Origin: a bacterium
GTDB lineage: Bacteria; Ratteibacteria; UBA8468; B48-G9; DTJG01
Assembly (NCBI GenBank): GCA_026418655.1
Contig: JAOAAW010000062.1
Span: 1 to 10,940, forward strand
Length of the DNA: 10,940 nt
Direction of reading: 5' to 3'
Below the pieces are notes generated by a model. It was not told the DNA's origin and did not search any database. It was given only the letters and a program-made list of their open reading frames with translations. The position numbers and the translations under genes are program-made. Below are positions 1 to 7,478 of the stretch, piece after piece; within the stretch, counting starts at the first letter, position 1, and each line of letters starts with the position of its first letter.

Positions 1-41
1 TTGCCATTTCCACATTCAAAAGAACTTGAAAAAGTTATCAT
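1..41 (-). CDS. 5' end of an unidentified gene (partial)
   Basis: An ATG at 41 on the minus strand opens a frame that stays open to the window edge, giving MITFSSSFECGNG. It lies 11 bases after the GH57 stop, and a GAGGG-type ribosome binding site sits a few bases before the ATG. Spacing and orientation make it the likely next gene of the glycogen operon. Thirteen residues are too few to assign a family. The start is plausible but rests only on the binding site and the operon context. Confidence 0.5.
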   Translation of the reverse strand, partial: MITFSSSFECGNG

Positions 42-52
42 ATTACCCTCTT

Positions 53-2026
53 TCAGATTATCCAGTCATCTTCAAAGGATTTTTTCACAAAAGAGAAAAA
101 TCCTGCTGGCGGAATCCTTATTTCAGTATCCTGCGTTTTAATCTCTATAGCAAAATTTACCTCATCATCATCAGTAAATTTCTCAATCGGTACTGCAATT
201 TCAATACATTTATCAAAGGCCATATTTTCACTTATAAAACCATTTTCTCCAGAGCCAGATAAAATCACAATATTTTTCTTGCCTTCAACGACAACCTGTG
301 AAAACATTTTCTCCATAATGTCTATTCTGATGTAAAGATTTGTCCTATTATAACCAAAAAATAGTTTTTTTAAAGACATGTCAAATGGTTGGAAGGTGGT
401 CCAGAGTTTTTCTATACTTACTTCTGCAGATCCTGACCACTCGAAAAAGTCCGTTACTTTTCCATCAATAACAGGATTTATGTATCTGGCTGGTTTCTGT
501 ATCTCTGGTTCTGGAATCCATGCTTCCATGACCTGTGCTGGAATTTCAAGCCCCATTTCCCTGTATATTTCTGAAATAATTGTCTGAAAAAGCGTATAGA
601 ACCTGATTTTTACACTCTTGCTGGCAGGAACACTCATCCACCAGAAAAAATCACTGGATTCAGCCATCATTACCAGTTGTTTCATTCTTTCGTTCATTTC
701 CAGCCTAACATTATGCTGTTTTACTGTTTTTCTGGCATCAGCAAGTATATTCCATATTCTGTTTGCATCCTCAGAACCTATCCAGTTGTCAAAATGAAGT
801 CCCATCCAGGAACCCGGTGGAATTGAATCGAGAGAAACCTTTTTGAAGTCAAGGTTACCCATCCGGGCAGGAGTTATCATTCTGATGTTTTCACTTGTAA
901 GTGCCAATTTATAAAATTCTTTTAAGAATACACTTCCTTCATCCACATACCATTCCCAGGGATTTTCACCATCAAGAATAATGGTAAGCATCTTTTGCTG
1001 GTCACCCGACCAATTCTCAATCCTTCTGATAATGTCTGCAGCAGCTTCCTTTTCATTCCATGACTGGTAGATAAAACCGATTCTGTCTGAAAACTCATGG
1101 TTTCTGAAAAATATAAAAAAAGAATCCTTCCAGGTGTAAAGAAAAGAACCCGGGTCTTTTTCCTGCGCCTGGGAACCAAAAAGAATCTGCTCGTCTGCTC
1201 CAAGCCATCTGATGTTAAAATCACAAAAAACATCAAGGACCTGGCTGCTTATGGAACCCTCTGCTGGCCAGATGCCAATGGGCTTTTTGCCAAAAATGTT
1301 TTCTGCAACTTCAAAACCTTTTTCAATGTGCGCTTTAACATCCTCGGGATACGAAAATTCTATATCAGGCGGTCTAAGCGATGTTCTGGTCTGTGTGGCA
1401 ATTTTTATATCGTAAATGAGAGGCAATATGGGATGATACCCTGGTGTTATGCTTATCTCAATCTGGCCTTCATCTGAAAGCTTTTTATAAAGTGAAATGA
1501 CCTTTGAGAAAACTTCTTTTTCAATTGCAATCAATATTTCCCTGTCCTTCTCACTAAAGCCGACACCTTTCTTTTTAAGTTCTTCTATTTCAGGATAATA
1601 TTTTTCCATCAATGGATGAAAACAGCAAAGATGCATCCAGGTTTTTAAATCTGATAGTTCCTGTCTTGAGATTTTTTCTAAATAAAGTCTGTTAAGTAGA
1701 TTTTTGAATATTGTGTTTTTGTTTTTTACCCTGTCCGGCAATTCCTCACAAAAAATTTTGATTTTTGAAATATCGTTTGCTGTATCAGTAGCAAGAACCT
1801 GTTGAAAACCATCAACAATCTGGCCATCTGCGATTTTCTGTATCTGAAGCAAAAGGGGAACAGTAAAATTACAGCCAAGTCGTACACCTGAATCTTCAAT
1901 TATCTTTGCCATTGGATAGTAATTGTACAGAACACGAAAAGTGATTGTGGACAAATTAAGAATTTCAGAATCAGGGGTTATGTACCAGGGCTGGTGGAAA
2001 TGCCAGATTAAATTAAGATAGGTCAT
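53..2026 (-). CDS. GH57 family glycoside hydrolase (alpha-amylase/glucanotransferase type)
   Basis: This 657-residue protein has the GH57 signature motifs in order: HQP at 11-13; a G-x-H segment at 196-198 (ITPGYHPILP); GIWPAEGS at 251-258, where E256 is the expected nucleophile; LDGENPWEWY at 351-360, where D352 is the expected acid/base; and a Trp-rich segment at 406-433 (WMGLHFDNWIGS). The fold is a retaining (beta/alpha)7 barrel acting on alpha-glucans. Residues from about 510 to the end form an added beta-rich domain starting INPVIDGKVTDFFEW, resembling C-terminal domains of COG1449-type GH57 enzymes. No signal peptide is seen, so it is probably cytoplasmic and acts on stored glycogen. 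Its ATG overlaps the glgA stop as ATGA, and a GGAG site lies within the end of glgA. Alpha-amylase, amylopullulanase or 4-alpha-glucanotransferase activity cannot be separated from sequence alone. The motifs look less like the GH57 branching enzymes. Confidence 0.88.
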   Translation of the reverse strand: MTYLNLIWHFHQPWYITPDSEILNLSTITFRVLYNYYPMAKIIEDSGVRLGCNFTVPLLLQIQKIADGQIVDGFQQVLATDTANDISKIKIFCEELPDRVKNKNTIFKNLLNRLYLEKISRQELSDLKTWMHLCCFHPLMEKYYPEIEELKKKGVGFSEKDREILIAIEKEVFSKVISLYKKLSDEGQIEISITPGYHPILPLIYDIKIATQTRTSLRPPDIEFSYPEDVKAHIEKGFEVAENIFGKKPIGIWPAEGSISSQVLDVFCDFNIRWLGADEQILFGSQAQEKDPGSFLYTWKDSFFIFFRNHEFSDRIGFIYQSWNEKEAAADIIRRIENWSGDQQKMLTIILDGENPWEWYVDEGSVFLKEFYKLALTSENIRMITPARMGNLDFKKVSLDSIPPGSWMGLHFDNWIGSEDANRIWNILADARKTVKQHNVRLEMNERMKQLVMMAESSDFFWWMSVPASKSVKIRFYTLFQTIISEIYREMGLEIPAQVMEAWIPEPEIQKPARYINPVIDGKVTDFFEWSGSAEVSIEKLWTTFQPFDMSLKKLFFGYNRTNLYIRIDIMEKMFSQVVVEGKKNIVILSGSGENGFISENMAFDKCIEIAVPIEKFTDDDEVNFAIEIKTQDTEIRIPPAGFFSFVKKSFEDDWII

Positions 2027-3453
2027 TTTTTCTCCAGAGATTTCTCATAAAGAGATAAATAACCTTCAATTGACTTATTCCATGAAAAATTAAGAGAGTT
2101 TGCCCTTTTGAAAAGTTTTTCCATCAAATCCTGGTTATAATAGATTTTAATTGCCTGTTCCATTGCATTTTTTAATTCTTCTGGCTTTGGATTATCAAAA
2201 ACAATCCCCCATCCATCATCTTTCTCAATGTCCAGATCTTTCACTGTATCAGCCAGACCACCTGTTTTTCTCACAATCGGTATGGTACCATATTTCAAGC
2301 TTATCAGCTGCCCGAGCCCGCAGGGTTCAAATCTGCTCGGCATCAGAAAAAAGTCACTTCCAGCATAAATCTGACGCGCCAGTCCATCATCAAACCCAAT
2401 TCTTACACCTACCTTTTCAGGATATTTGTGTGAAAAAGACTGAACGATTTGTTCATAAGAAGCCTCTCCTGTACCAAGGCACACAAACTGAAATTCAGCA
2501 TCTTTAAGCATATCTATTGCCTCAATGATAAGGTCTATACCTTTTTGTTCAACAAGCCTTCCAACAAAACCAAATACCGGGATATTCTGGCTTACAGGAA
2601 GAGAAAACTTTTCCTGAAGCGCCACTTTATTGGTCAATTTACCTTTTCTTGTGCGATATTTTTGGGCTATGGAATCATCAAAAAGCGGATTCCATATCAT
2701 ATAATCAATGCCATTCAAAATGCCTGTCAGGTCATTTTCTCTGGTTTTAAGAAGTCCCTCAAGTTTGCAACCAAATTCTGGAGTGAGAATTTCTTTTGCA
2801 TATGTCGGGCTCACTGTATTTATCATTTCTGAGTGAATAATACCCGCCTTCATCACATTGATATTTCCATAAAACTCAAGCTGGGGCATCGTAAAAAACT
2901 CATCACCCAGGCCAAGATATGTAAATTGGTCAGATGGAAATACTCCCTGGTAGGCAAGGTTATGGATTGTGAAAACAACAGATGCTTTCAATTCACTATA
3001 AAAAAGTTTCCGGTAAAGTGGTACAAGCGCAGTCTGCCAGTCATTACAATGAAAAACATCAACCTCAATACCTGCCTGTCTACAACATTCAAGCACTGCT
3101 TTTGAAAAAAATGAAAACCTCAACAAATTATCGGGATAATCCTTTCCCTTTTCTCCATATAACTGGTCTCTGTCAAAGTATTTCTGATTCCCGATAAGAT
3201 ACACATTATGATTATGACAATTTTTCAGCCGTAAAAGATGCGCCTGTTCTGTCCTGTGCTGTGAAAAAATTACATCACACTCAAGAATTTTTTCAGTCGG
3301 AAATCTTTCAAGGATCTGTCTGAAACCAGGAAGAAAAACTTTTGTATCAACATATCTTGGAAGCTTGGCATAAAGTGCACCTGTAACATCGGCAAGTCCG
3401 CCAACCTTTACAAATGGTACGCATTCACAACAAACAATTGCAACTTTCTTCAT
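2023..3453 (-). CDS. glgA: Glycogen synthase (ADP-glucose type, GT5)
   Basis: The protein transfers glucose from ADP-glucose to the non-reducing ends of an alpha-1,4-glucan. Its 476 residues match the usual bacterial GlgA length and it has the two-Rossmann GT5 layout. Visible motifs are KVGGLADV at 16-23 (the K-x-G-G-L nucleotide-sugar loop, with Val where Thr is common), FHCNDWQTAL at 134-143, TIHNLAYQG at 162-170, LNGIDYMIWNP at 246-256, FVGRLVEQKG at 296-305 (R299 and K304 match the phosphate-binding pair) and SRFEPCGLGQ at 373-382 with E376. KTGGLADTV follows at 396-404. The common CGLTQ is CGLGQ here. The ATG at 3453 has a strong AAGGAGA site just upstream and lies 27 bases after the GalT-like stop. 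It overlaps the downstream GH57 gene by 4 bases. Its place with glgC makes ADP-glucose the expected donor. Confidence 0.95.
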   Translation of the reverse strand: MKKVAIVCCECVPFVKVGGLADVTGALYAKLPRYVDTKVFLPGFRQILERFPTEKILECDVIFSQHRTEQAHLLRLKNCHNHNVYLIGNQKYFDRDQLYGEKGKDYPDNLLRFSFFSKAVLECCRQAGIEVDVFHCNDWQTALVPLYRKLFYSELKASVVFTIHNLAYQGVFPSDQFTYLGLGDEFFTMPQLEFYGNINVMKAGIIHSEMINTVSPTYAKEILTPEFGCKLEGLLKTRENDLTGILNGIDYMIWNPLFDDSIAQKYRTRKGKLTNKVALQEKFSLPVSQNIPVFGFVGRLVEQKGIDLIIEAIDMLKDAEFQFVCLGTGEASYEQIVQSFSHKYPEKVGVRIGFDDGLARQIYAGSDFFLMPSRFEPCGLGQLISLKYGTIPIVRKTGGLADTVKDLDIEKDDGWGIVFDNPKPEELKNAMEQAIKIYYNQDLMEKLFKRANSLNFSWNKSIEGYLSLYEKSLEKK

Positions 3454-3480
3454 TCTTTCTCCTTTCGGGTTCGATAAAGT

Positions 3481-4509
3481 CTAAATTGATAATTCCCGCA
3501 GGAACTGGGCTGCTTCTTCAGGCGGAGTGGGATTAATATAAAAACCTGTTCCCCATTCGAATCCACCCGGTCTTGTGAGCCTTGGCATAATTTCAATATG
3601 CCAGTGATAATCTTTATCTATTGTCTGCCAGTATCCTGGGTGAGGAAATCTATTGGGCGCTGTGTGAAAAATAAAATTATAAGAAGGATTACATAAACCT
3701 TTCACCAGCTTTTTTAAAACCAGTCCAAGAAGCTGTGCTAAATTAGGTCTTTCTGAATCAGCAATTGAATCAAAGTCAGGGCTGTGTCTTAAAGGTAAAA
3801 GCCAGAGTTCAAACGGAAACCTTGAAGCATATGGAACAAGGGCTATGAAATCACTGTTGGCCGCAACCACCCTTTCTCCACGAGATATTTCATCCTCAAT
3901 AACATCGCAGAAAATACATCTTTCTTTATATTCATAGTACCACTGGGCACCTTTTAACTCTTCTTTAACCCTTTTAGGTGTCACAGGAGTTGAAATCAAT
4001 TGAGTGTGAGAATGGTAAAGCGATGCTCCTGCTTCCTTTCCATAGTTTTTAAAAATCATGTTGTATCTCAGACGCTTATCGTTCTTAAGGTCTAAACTCC
4101 GCATCTGGTATGTATAAATGACTCTTTCAAGATGAGAATGTTGGAAATCCTGCATCTGATGTTTATGTTCAGGGATTTCAATTATTACTTCGTGTGCGCC
4201 TATACCATTCATTCTGTCAAAAATCCCGATACCCTTCTTATTCAGGTCTCCCTCTATTCTCAGAGCTGGATATTTATTTGGAACCACCCTTACCTGCCAC
4301 CCTGGAGCATTTGGCTGGGAACCAGGTTCTCTCAGTGCAAATATCTCTGGCGGGGTTTTTGATTCATTTCCCGGACAGAAAGGACAGAAAGGTGAATTTT
4401 CTTCTTCGGCAGTTGAACACATCTCTGCATAGTCAGAAGGTCTGAGTTTTCTTTCTGTCGCAATAATCACCCATCTACCAATAACTGGATCTTTTCTCAA
4501 TTCAGGCAT
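3481..4509 (-). CDS. galT: GalT-like nucleotidyltransferase (galactose-1-P uridylyltransferase or ADP-glucose phosphorylase)
   Basis: This 342-residue HIT-superfamily protein is built of two HIT-like halves, as in GalT. CPFC at 42-45 with H106 and H166 match the structural zinc ligands of E. coli GalT (C52, C55, H115, H164). The active-site motif is HSHTQ at 166-170, with H168 as the nucleophile that carries the nucleotidyl group; classical GalT has HPHGQ. HWHIEIMPR at 302-310 matches the second-half His pair. The nucleotide-site stretch reads PNKYPAL at 77-83, where E. coli GalT has NDFAAL. The gene lies between glgC and glgA with an 18-base gap after glgC and an AGGAG site before its ATG. 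No galK or galE is in the window. The context and the HSH motif, as in the plant GalT homologue characterised as an ADP-glucose phosphorylase, make an ADP-glucose substrate plausible. The family call is firm; the substrate is not. Confidence 0.85.
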   Translation of the reverse strand: MPELRKDPVIGRWVIIATERKLRPSDYAEMCSTAEEENSPFCPFCPGNESKTPPEIFALREPGSQPNAPGWQVRVVPNKYPALRIEGDLNKKGIGIFDRMNGIGAHEVIIEIPEHKHQMQDFQHSHLERVIYTYQMRSLDLKNDKRLRYNMIFKNYGKEAGASLYHSHTQLISTPVTPKRVKEELKGAQWYYEYKERCIFCDVIEDEISRGERVVAANSDFIALVPYASRFPFELWLLPLRHSPDFDSIADSERPNLAQLLGLVLKKLVKGLCNPSYNFIFHTAPNRFPHPGYWQTIDKDYHWHIEIMPRLTRPGGFEWGTGFYINPTPPEEAAQFLRELSI

Positions 4510-4527
4510 TCTTAACTCCTGTGTTAA

Positions 4528-5739
4528 TTACCACTGATAATCCTTTGGAATGACGACAATTCCTGTTTCACTGACAACAAACCTTTTTTTATCCTCAACA
4601 ATATCATAACCAATCATTGTACCCTGCGGAATAACAACATTCTTGTCAATAATAGCCCTTTTTATCTTACAATACCTGCCAACATTCACATTGTCCATCA
4701 GTATTGATTCACTTACTTCAGCATAACTGTTTATCCTTACCCATGGTGAAAGTACACTTCTATATACCCTGCCACCACTGATAATGCAACCGCCTCCCAC
4801 GATTGAATCAAGCAACATTCCTGTTCTTTCTCCATATGAAAAGACAGTTTTTGCAGGTGGAAGTTGTTCCTGAAAAGTTCTTATGGGCCACTGGCTATCA
4901 TAGAGATTCAAAACTGGTTCCACGCTGACAAGGTCCATGTTTGCTTCATAGTATGCTTCAATGGTTCCAATATCCTTCCAGTACTTTGTTTCCTTACGAT
5001 TTTCATCAATAAATGGAAATGCATAAACCCTGTCCTTTCCAATCATTGAAGGAATAACATCCTTACCAAAATCATGGGTACTGTCTGTCTTTTTTGCATC
5101 TTCAAAAAGGCGACGTACCAGTGTCTCTGTATTAAAAAGATAAATACCCATGGAAATCAGGCTAACAGTTGGATTATATGGTGCTGGCTTAGGATTTTCT
5201 GGTTTTTCTGTAAAACTTATAACTTCCTGATTGTCATTAACCTCAAGAACACCAAATCTTTTTGCTTCATGCAGGGGCTCCTCAAAAACACTAATTGTGA
5301 GGTCTGCCTTTTTTTCTTTGTGAAAATCTATCATCCTTCTATAGTCCATTTTATATACATGATCACCGGATAGAATTAAAACCATATCCGGTTTTTCCTG
5401 ATTGAGAAAATAGATATTTTGAAATACAGAATCTGCGGTTCCTAAATACCAATCAGTTCCTATTCTCATCTGAGCCGGCATTACATCTATAAATTCTCCA
5501 AGTTCTCTGCTGAAAATATTCCAGCCCTCTCTGATATGCCGCTGAAGTGAATAGGACTTGTACTGAATCAAGACATATATTTTTCTCAATCCACTGTTTA
5601 TGGCATTACTGAGAGTAAAGTCAATAATGCGATAAATCCCGCCAAAAGGCACAGCAGGTTTTGCTCTGTCTTTTGTCAGCGGGTAAAGACGTTCTCCTTT
5701 TCCTCCAGCAAGAACAAGGGTAAGAATTCTATCAGACAC
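4528..5739 (-). CDS. glgC: Glucose-1-phosphate adenylyltransferase (ADP-glucose pyrophosphorylase)
   Basis: The enzyme makes ADP-glucose and pyrophosphate from ATP and glucose-1-phosphate, the committed step of bacterial glycogen synthesis. The 403-residue length is typical. The nucleotidyltransferase domain shows LAGGKGERLYPLT at 10-22, AKPAVPFGG at 26-34, YLGTADSV at 98-105, SGDHVYKMDY at 124-133 with metal-binding D126, FTEKP at 176-180, and YWKDIGTIEAYYEAN at 253-267. The C-terminal part from about 300 has the repeats of a left-handed beta-helix (SIVGGGCIISGGRVYRS), where allosteric effectors such as fructose-1,6-bisphosphate often act. The start is a GTG at 5739 inside the end of the response-regulator gene (8-base overlap), backed by an AAGGAG site 7 bases upstream. 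The next gene follows after 18 bases. Confidence 0.96.
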   Translation of the reverse strand: MSDRILTLVLAGGKGERLYPLTKDRAKPAVPFGGIYRIIDFTLSNAINSGLRKIYVLIQYKSYSLQRHIREGWNIFSRELGEFIDVMPAQMRIGTDWYLGTADSVFQNIYFLNQEKPDMVLILSGDHVYKMDYRRMIDFHKEKKADLTISVFEEPLHEAKRFGVLEVNDNQEVISFTEKPENPKPAPYNPTVSLISMGIYLFNTETLVRRLFEDAKKTDSTHDFGKDVIPSMIGKDRVYAFPFIDENRKETKYWKDIGTIEAYYEANMDLVSVEPVLNLYDSQWPIRTFQEQLPPAKTVFSYGERTGMLLDSIVGGGCIISGGRVYRSVLSPWVRINSYAEVSESILMDNVNVGRYCKIKRAIIDKNVVIPQGTMIGYDIVEDKKRFVVSETGIVVIPKDYQW

Positions 5740-6091
5740 CTATCAACTCCTTTACTTTTGAAACAAGTTCATCAAGACTTGTGGAGCTTTTAACAATGTA
5801 AGCATCTGCTGCCCAGCTCATAAAATCCTGTTTGTATTGAGGATAGGATGTATATATGATCACCGGCAGATTTTTTCTCTGACCAAGAATATTTGAGATG
5901 GTTTCAAGTCCACTCATTTTTGGCATCTTTATATCAACTATAACAAGATCAAAGTTTTTCTTTTCAAGTAATTTCAACCCATCCTCGCCATTTGAAACTG
6001 ATTCAACCTGATAGCCCTCTCTTTCAAGTGTTTCTGTGTAGAGAGTTCTCTGGTTTGCTTCATCCTCTATCAATAGAATTTTCTTTGCCAT
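5732..6091 (-). CDS. Receiver-only (CheY-like) response regulator
   Basis: The protein is a single receiver domain of 119 residues with no output domain. The acidic pocket is E9-D10-E11, the phosphoacceptor is D53 (VDIKMPKMSG), the switch Thr is T81 (IIYTS) and the conserved Lys is K101 (YIVKS). The helix-5 end (LDELVSKVKELI) closes the fold. It overlaps the upstream histidine kinase by 32 bases and glgC by 8 bases. The kinase is therefore its likely phosphodonor and the three genes are probably co-translated. The ATG at 6091 has a strong AGGAGG site. A lone receiver cannot bind DNA by itself, so it must work through a protein partner, as a phosphorelay intermediate or as a phosphate sink. 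The partner is unknown. Confidence 0.93.
   Translation of the reverse strand: MAKKILLIEDEANQRTLYTETLEREGYQVESVSNGEDGLKLLEKKNFDLVIVDIKMPKMSGLETISNILGQRKNLPVIIYTSYPQYKQDFMSWAADAYIVKSSTSLDELVSKVKELIGV
5747..5752 (-). promoter_or_regulatory. Ribosome binding site that decides the GTG start of glgC
   Basis: On the minus strand AAGGAG lies inside the last codons of the response-regulator gene and ends 7 bases before the GTG at 5739. This spacing is near ideal, and the protein from that GTG begins just ahead of the conserved nucleotide-binding loop. Both facts support a non-ATG start that overlaps the upstream gene. Confidence 0.7.
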
Positions 6092-7478
6092 TTTCCTCCT
6101 TTTTCGGGAATATAATCTTTACACTTGTCCCTACATCTACCTTGGAATTAATGCAAATCTTTCCACCATGGTTTTCCTCAACAATCATCTTAACAATATT
6201 GAGCCCGAGGCCTAAACCATGAGAACGGGTGGTAAAAAATGGATTGAATATCTGACCGAGTATCTCCTCTGGTATTCCATACCCGGTATCAGTAACTTCT
6301 ATCCATACATCCTTTTGATTTTCTCCTGCCTTTATAATAATAGAACCACCTGGCTTCATACTTTCAAGGGAATTATGAACAATATTATAGATTACCTCCC
6401 CAAGCTGAACCCTGTCAGCAAAAACATACAGACCATCCGGTATTTCCACCTTCAAATTTGTTCCAGAATCATCTATGTTTATTGAAAGAACCTCAAGCAA
6501 TTCATCAAGAAAACTTTTGAGATGCAATGATTCCTTTTTTGCTGGCTGTTTAAACGAAAATCTCAATAGATTGTTAAGCACAAGTTCAAGTCTTCTCACC
6601 TCATTAACAATGATTCTTGCGTTTCTTGAAATCCGCGCATCAACATTTTTTTCCCTGCATATTTCAAGAATCTGTCTTGCAAAACCACCAATTGTCGCAA
6701 GTGGATTTCTGATTTCGTGGGCAAGATATGTTGAAATTCTTCCTGCAGCAGCAAATCTTTCACAAACAAGAAGATCCTCCTGCATCTGTCTGAGTTTTTC
6801 ATTGAGCTGCCTTAATTGTTCAAGATTGTGTTTTGTGTTTTCATAAGCAAAGGCATTGCTAAGGGCAAGACCTGCCTGATTGAGTATTATTGAAAGAAAA
6901 GACAATGTTTCCTGGGTTATATTTCTATTGTGAAACGCATTGTCTGCAAGAACAACAGCGGAGACCTTGCCGGAAATCTTTATCGGCGCAATAACAATTT
7001 GATTTGAATACTTCACAAACCAGTGAAATACTTCTGGTAGAAGAAATTTTTCCGATTCCTTTAGAACAATAATTTCTTTGTTTACAATGGTTTTTTTTAA
7101 AGGGTTGTCAGATGGTAATTTTGAGGTTTCGCAGGTAACTGTTCTTATTTCAACCGGGAATCTCTGACTTTCAAGAGTGCGGCGATGACTGTTTTCAAAC
7201 ATTTCTTCAAGGGTTGCTGCAGAACTTATCAAATCAAACCAGATTTTTTTTGCCTCTTCTGGGTCAAACGGACCTATCCCTCTTCCGCTATGTAAAACTC
7301 CGGAATCATTGACAAAAAACAAAGCAGCCCTGCTGAAACCAAGAGATGCACCTGCTGTTAAACCTGTCAATACGATATGGATAATCTTATCCACATTCAA
7401 TGTTGCTTGAAGTCCTCTGCATATGGTATCAAGGAGATAAATTTCATATTGAAGCTTGTTTTTCTGTTCCATTTTCAA
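6060..7478 (-). CDS. Soluble sensor histidine kinase with N-terminal GAF domain
   Basis: This 472-residue orthodox kinase has no membrane segment, so it probably senses a cytoplasmic signal. Residues from about 11 to 210 form a GAF-type sensor (ending QAGLALSNAFAYE), followed by a short coiled-coil linker at about 213-238. The HisKA H-box LAHEIRNPLATIGG at 252-265 has H254 as the phosphoacceptor. The HATPase domain has the N-box YNIVHNSLESM at 364-374, G1 box DTGYGIP at 397-403, F-box FNPFFTT at 411-417 and G2 box GLGLGL at 421-426. It overlaps the receiver gene downstream by 32 bases, so the two form a cognate pair. The start is either a TTG at 7478, overlapping the upstream stop, or an ATG at 7472. 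The binding site AGGAAG ends 5 bases before the TTG and 11 before the ATG. The TTG is slightly favoured; the difference is two residues. The ligand is unknown. Confidence 0.93.
   Translation of the reverse strand: MKMEQKNKLQYEIYLLDTICRGLQATLNVDKIIHIVLTGLTAGASLGFSRAALFFVNDSGVLHSGRGIGPFDPEEAKKIWFDLISSAATLEEMFENSHRRTLESQRFPVEIRTVTCETSKLPSDNPLKKTIVNKEIIVLKESEKFLLPEVFHWFVKYSNQIVIAPIKISGKVSAVVLADNAFHNRNITQETLSFLSIILNQAGLALSNAFAYENTKHNLEQLRQLNEKLRQMQEDLLVCERFAAAGRISTYLAHEIRNPLATIGGFARQILEICREKNVDARISRNARIIVNEVRRLELVLNNLLRFSFKQPAKKESLHLKSFLDELLEVLSINIDDSGTNLKVEIPDGLYVFADRVQLGEVIYNIVHNSLESMKPGGSIIIKAGENQKDVWIEVTDTGYGIPEEILGQIFNPFFTTRSHGLGLGLNIVKMIVEENHGGKICINSKVDVGTSVKIIFPKKEENGKENSIDRG

Noticed and set aside
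1097..1477. Plus-strand open frame of 126 codons inside the GH57 gene
   Set aside because: It lies fully antisense to a gene with clear catalytic motifs, shows no domain and has no convincing ribosome site.
2449..2832. Plus-strand open frame of 127 codons inside glgA
   Set aside because: It is antisense to the conserved glgA C-terminal half and its translation has no recognisable family features.
6475..6846. Plus-strand Ser/Leu/Cys-rich frame of 123 codons inside the histidine kinase
   Set aside because: Its low-complexity composition is what the reverse of the kinase helices gives. It has no independent gene signals.
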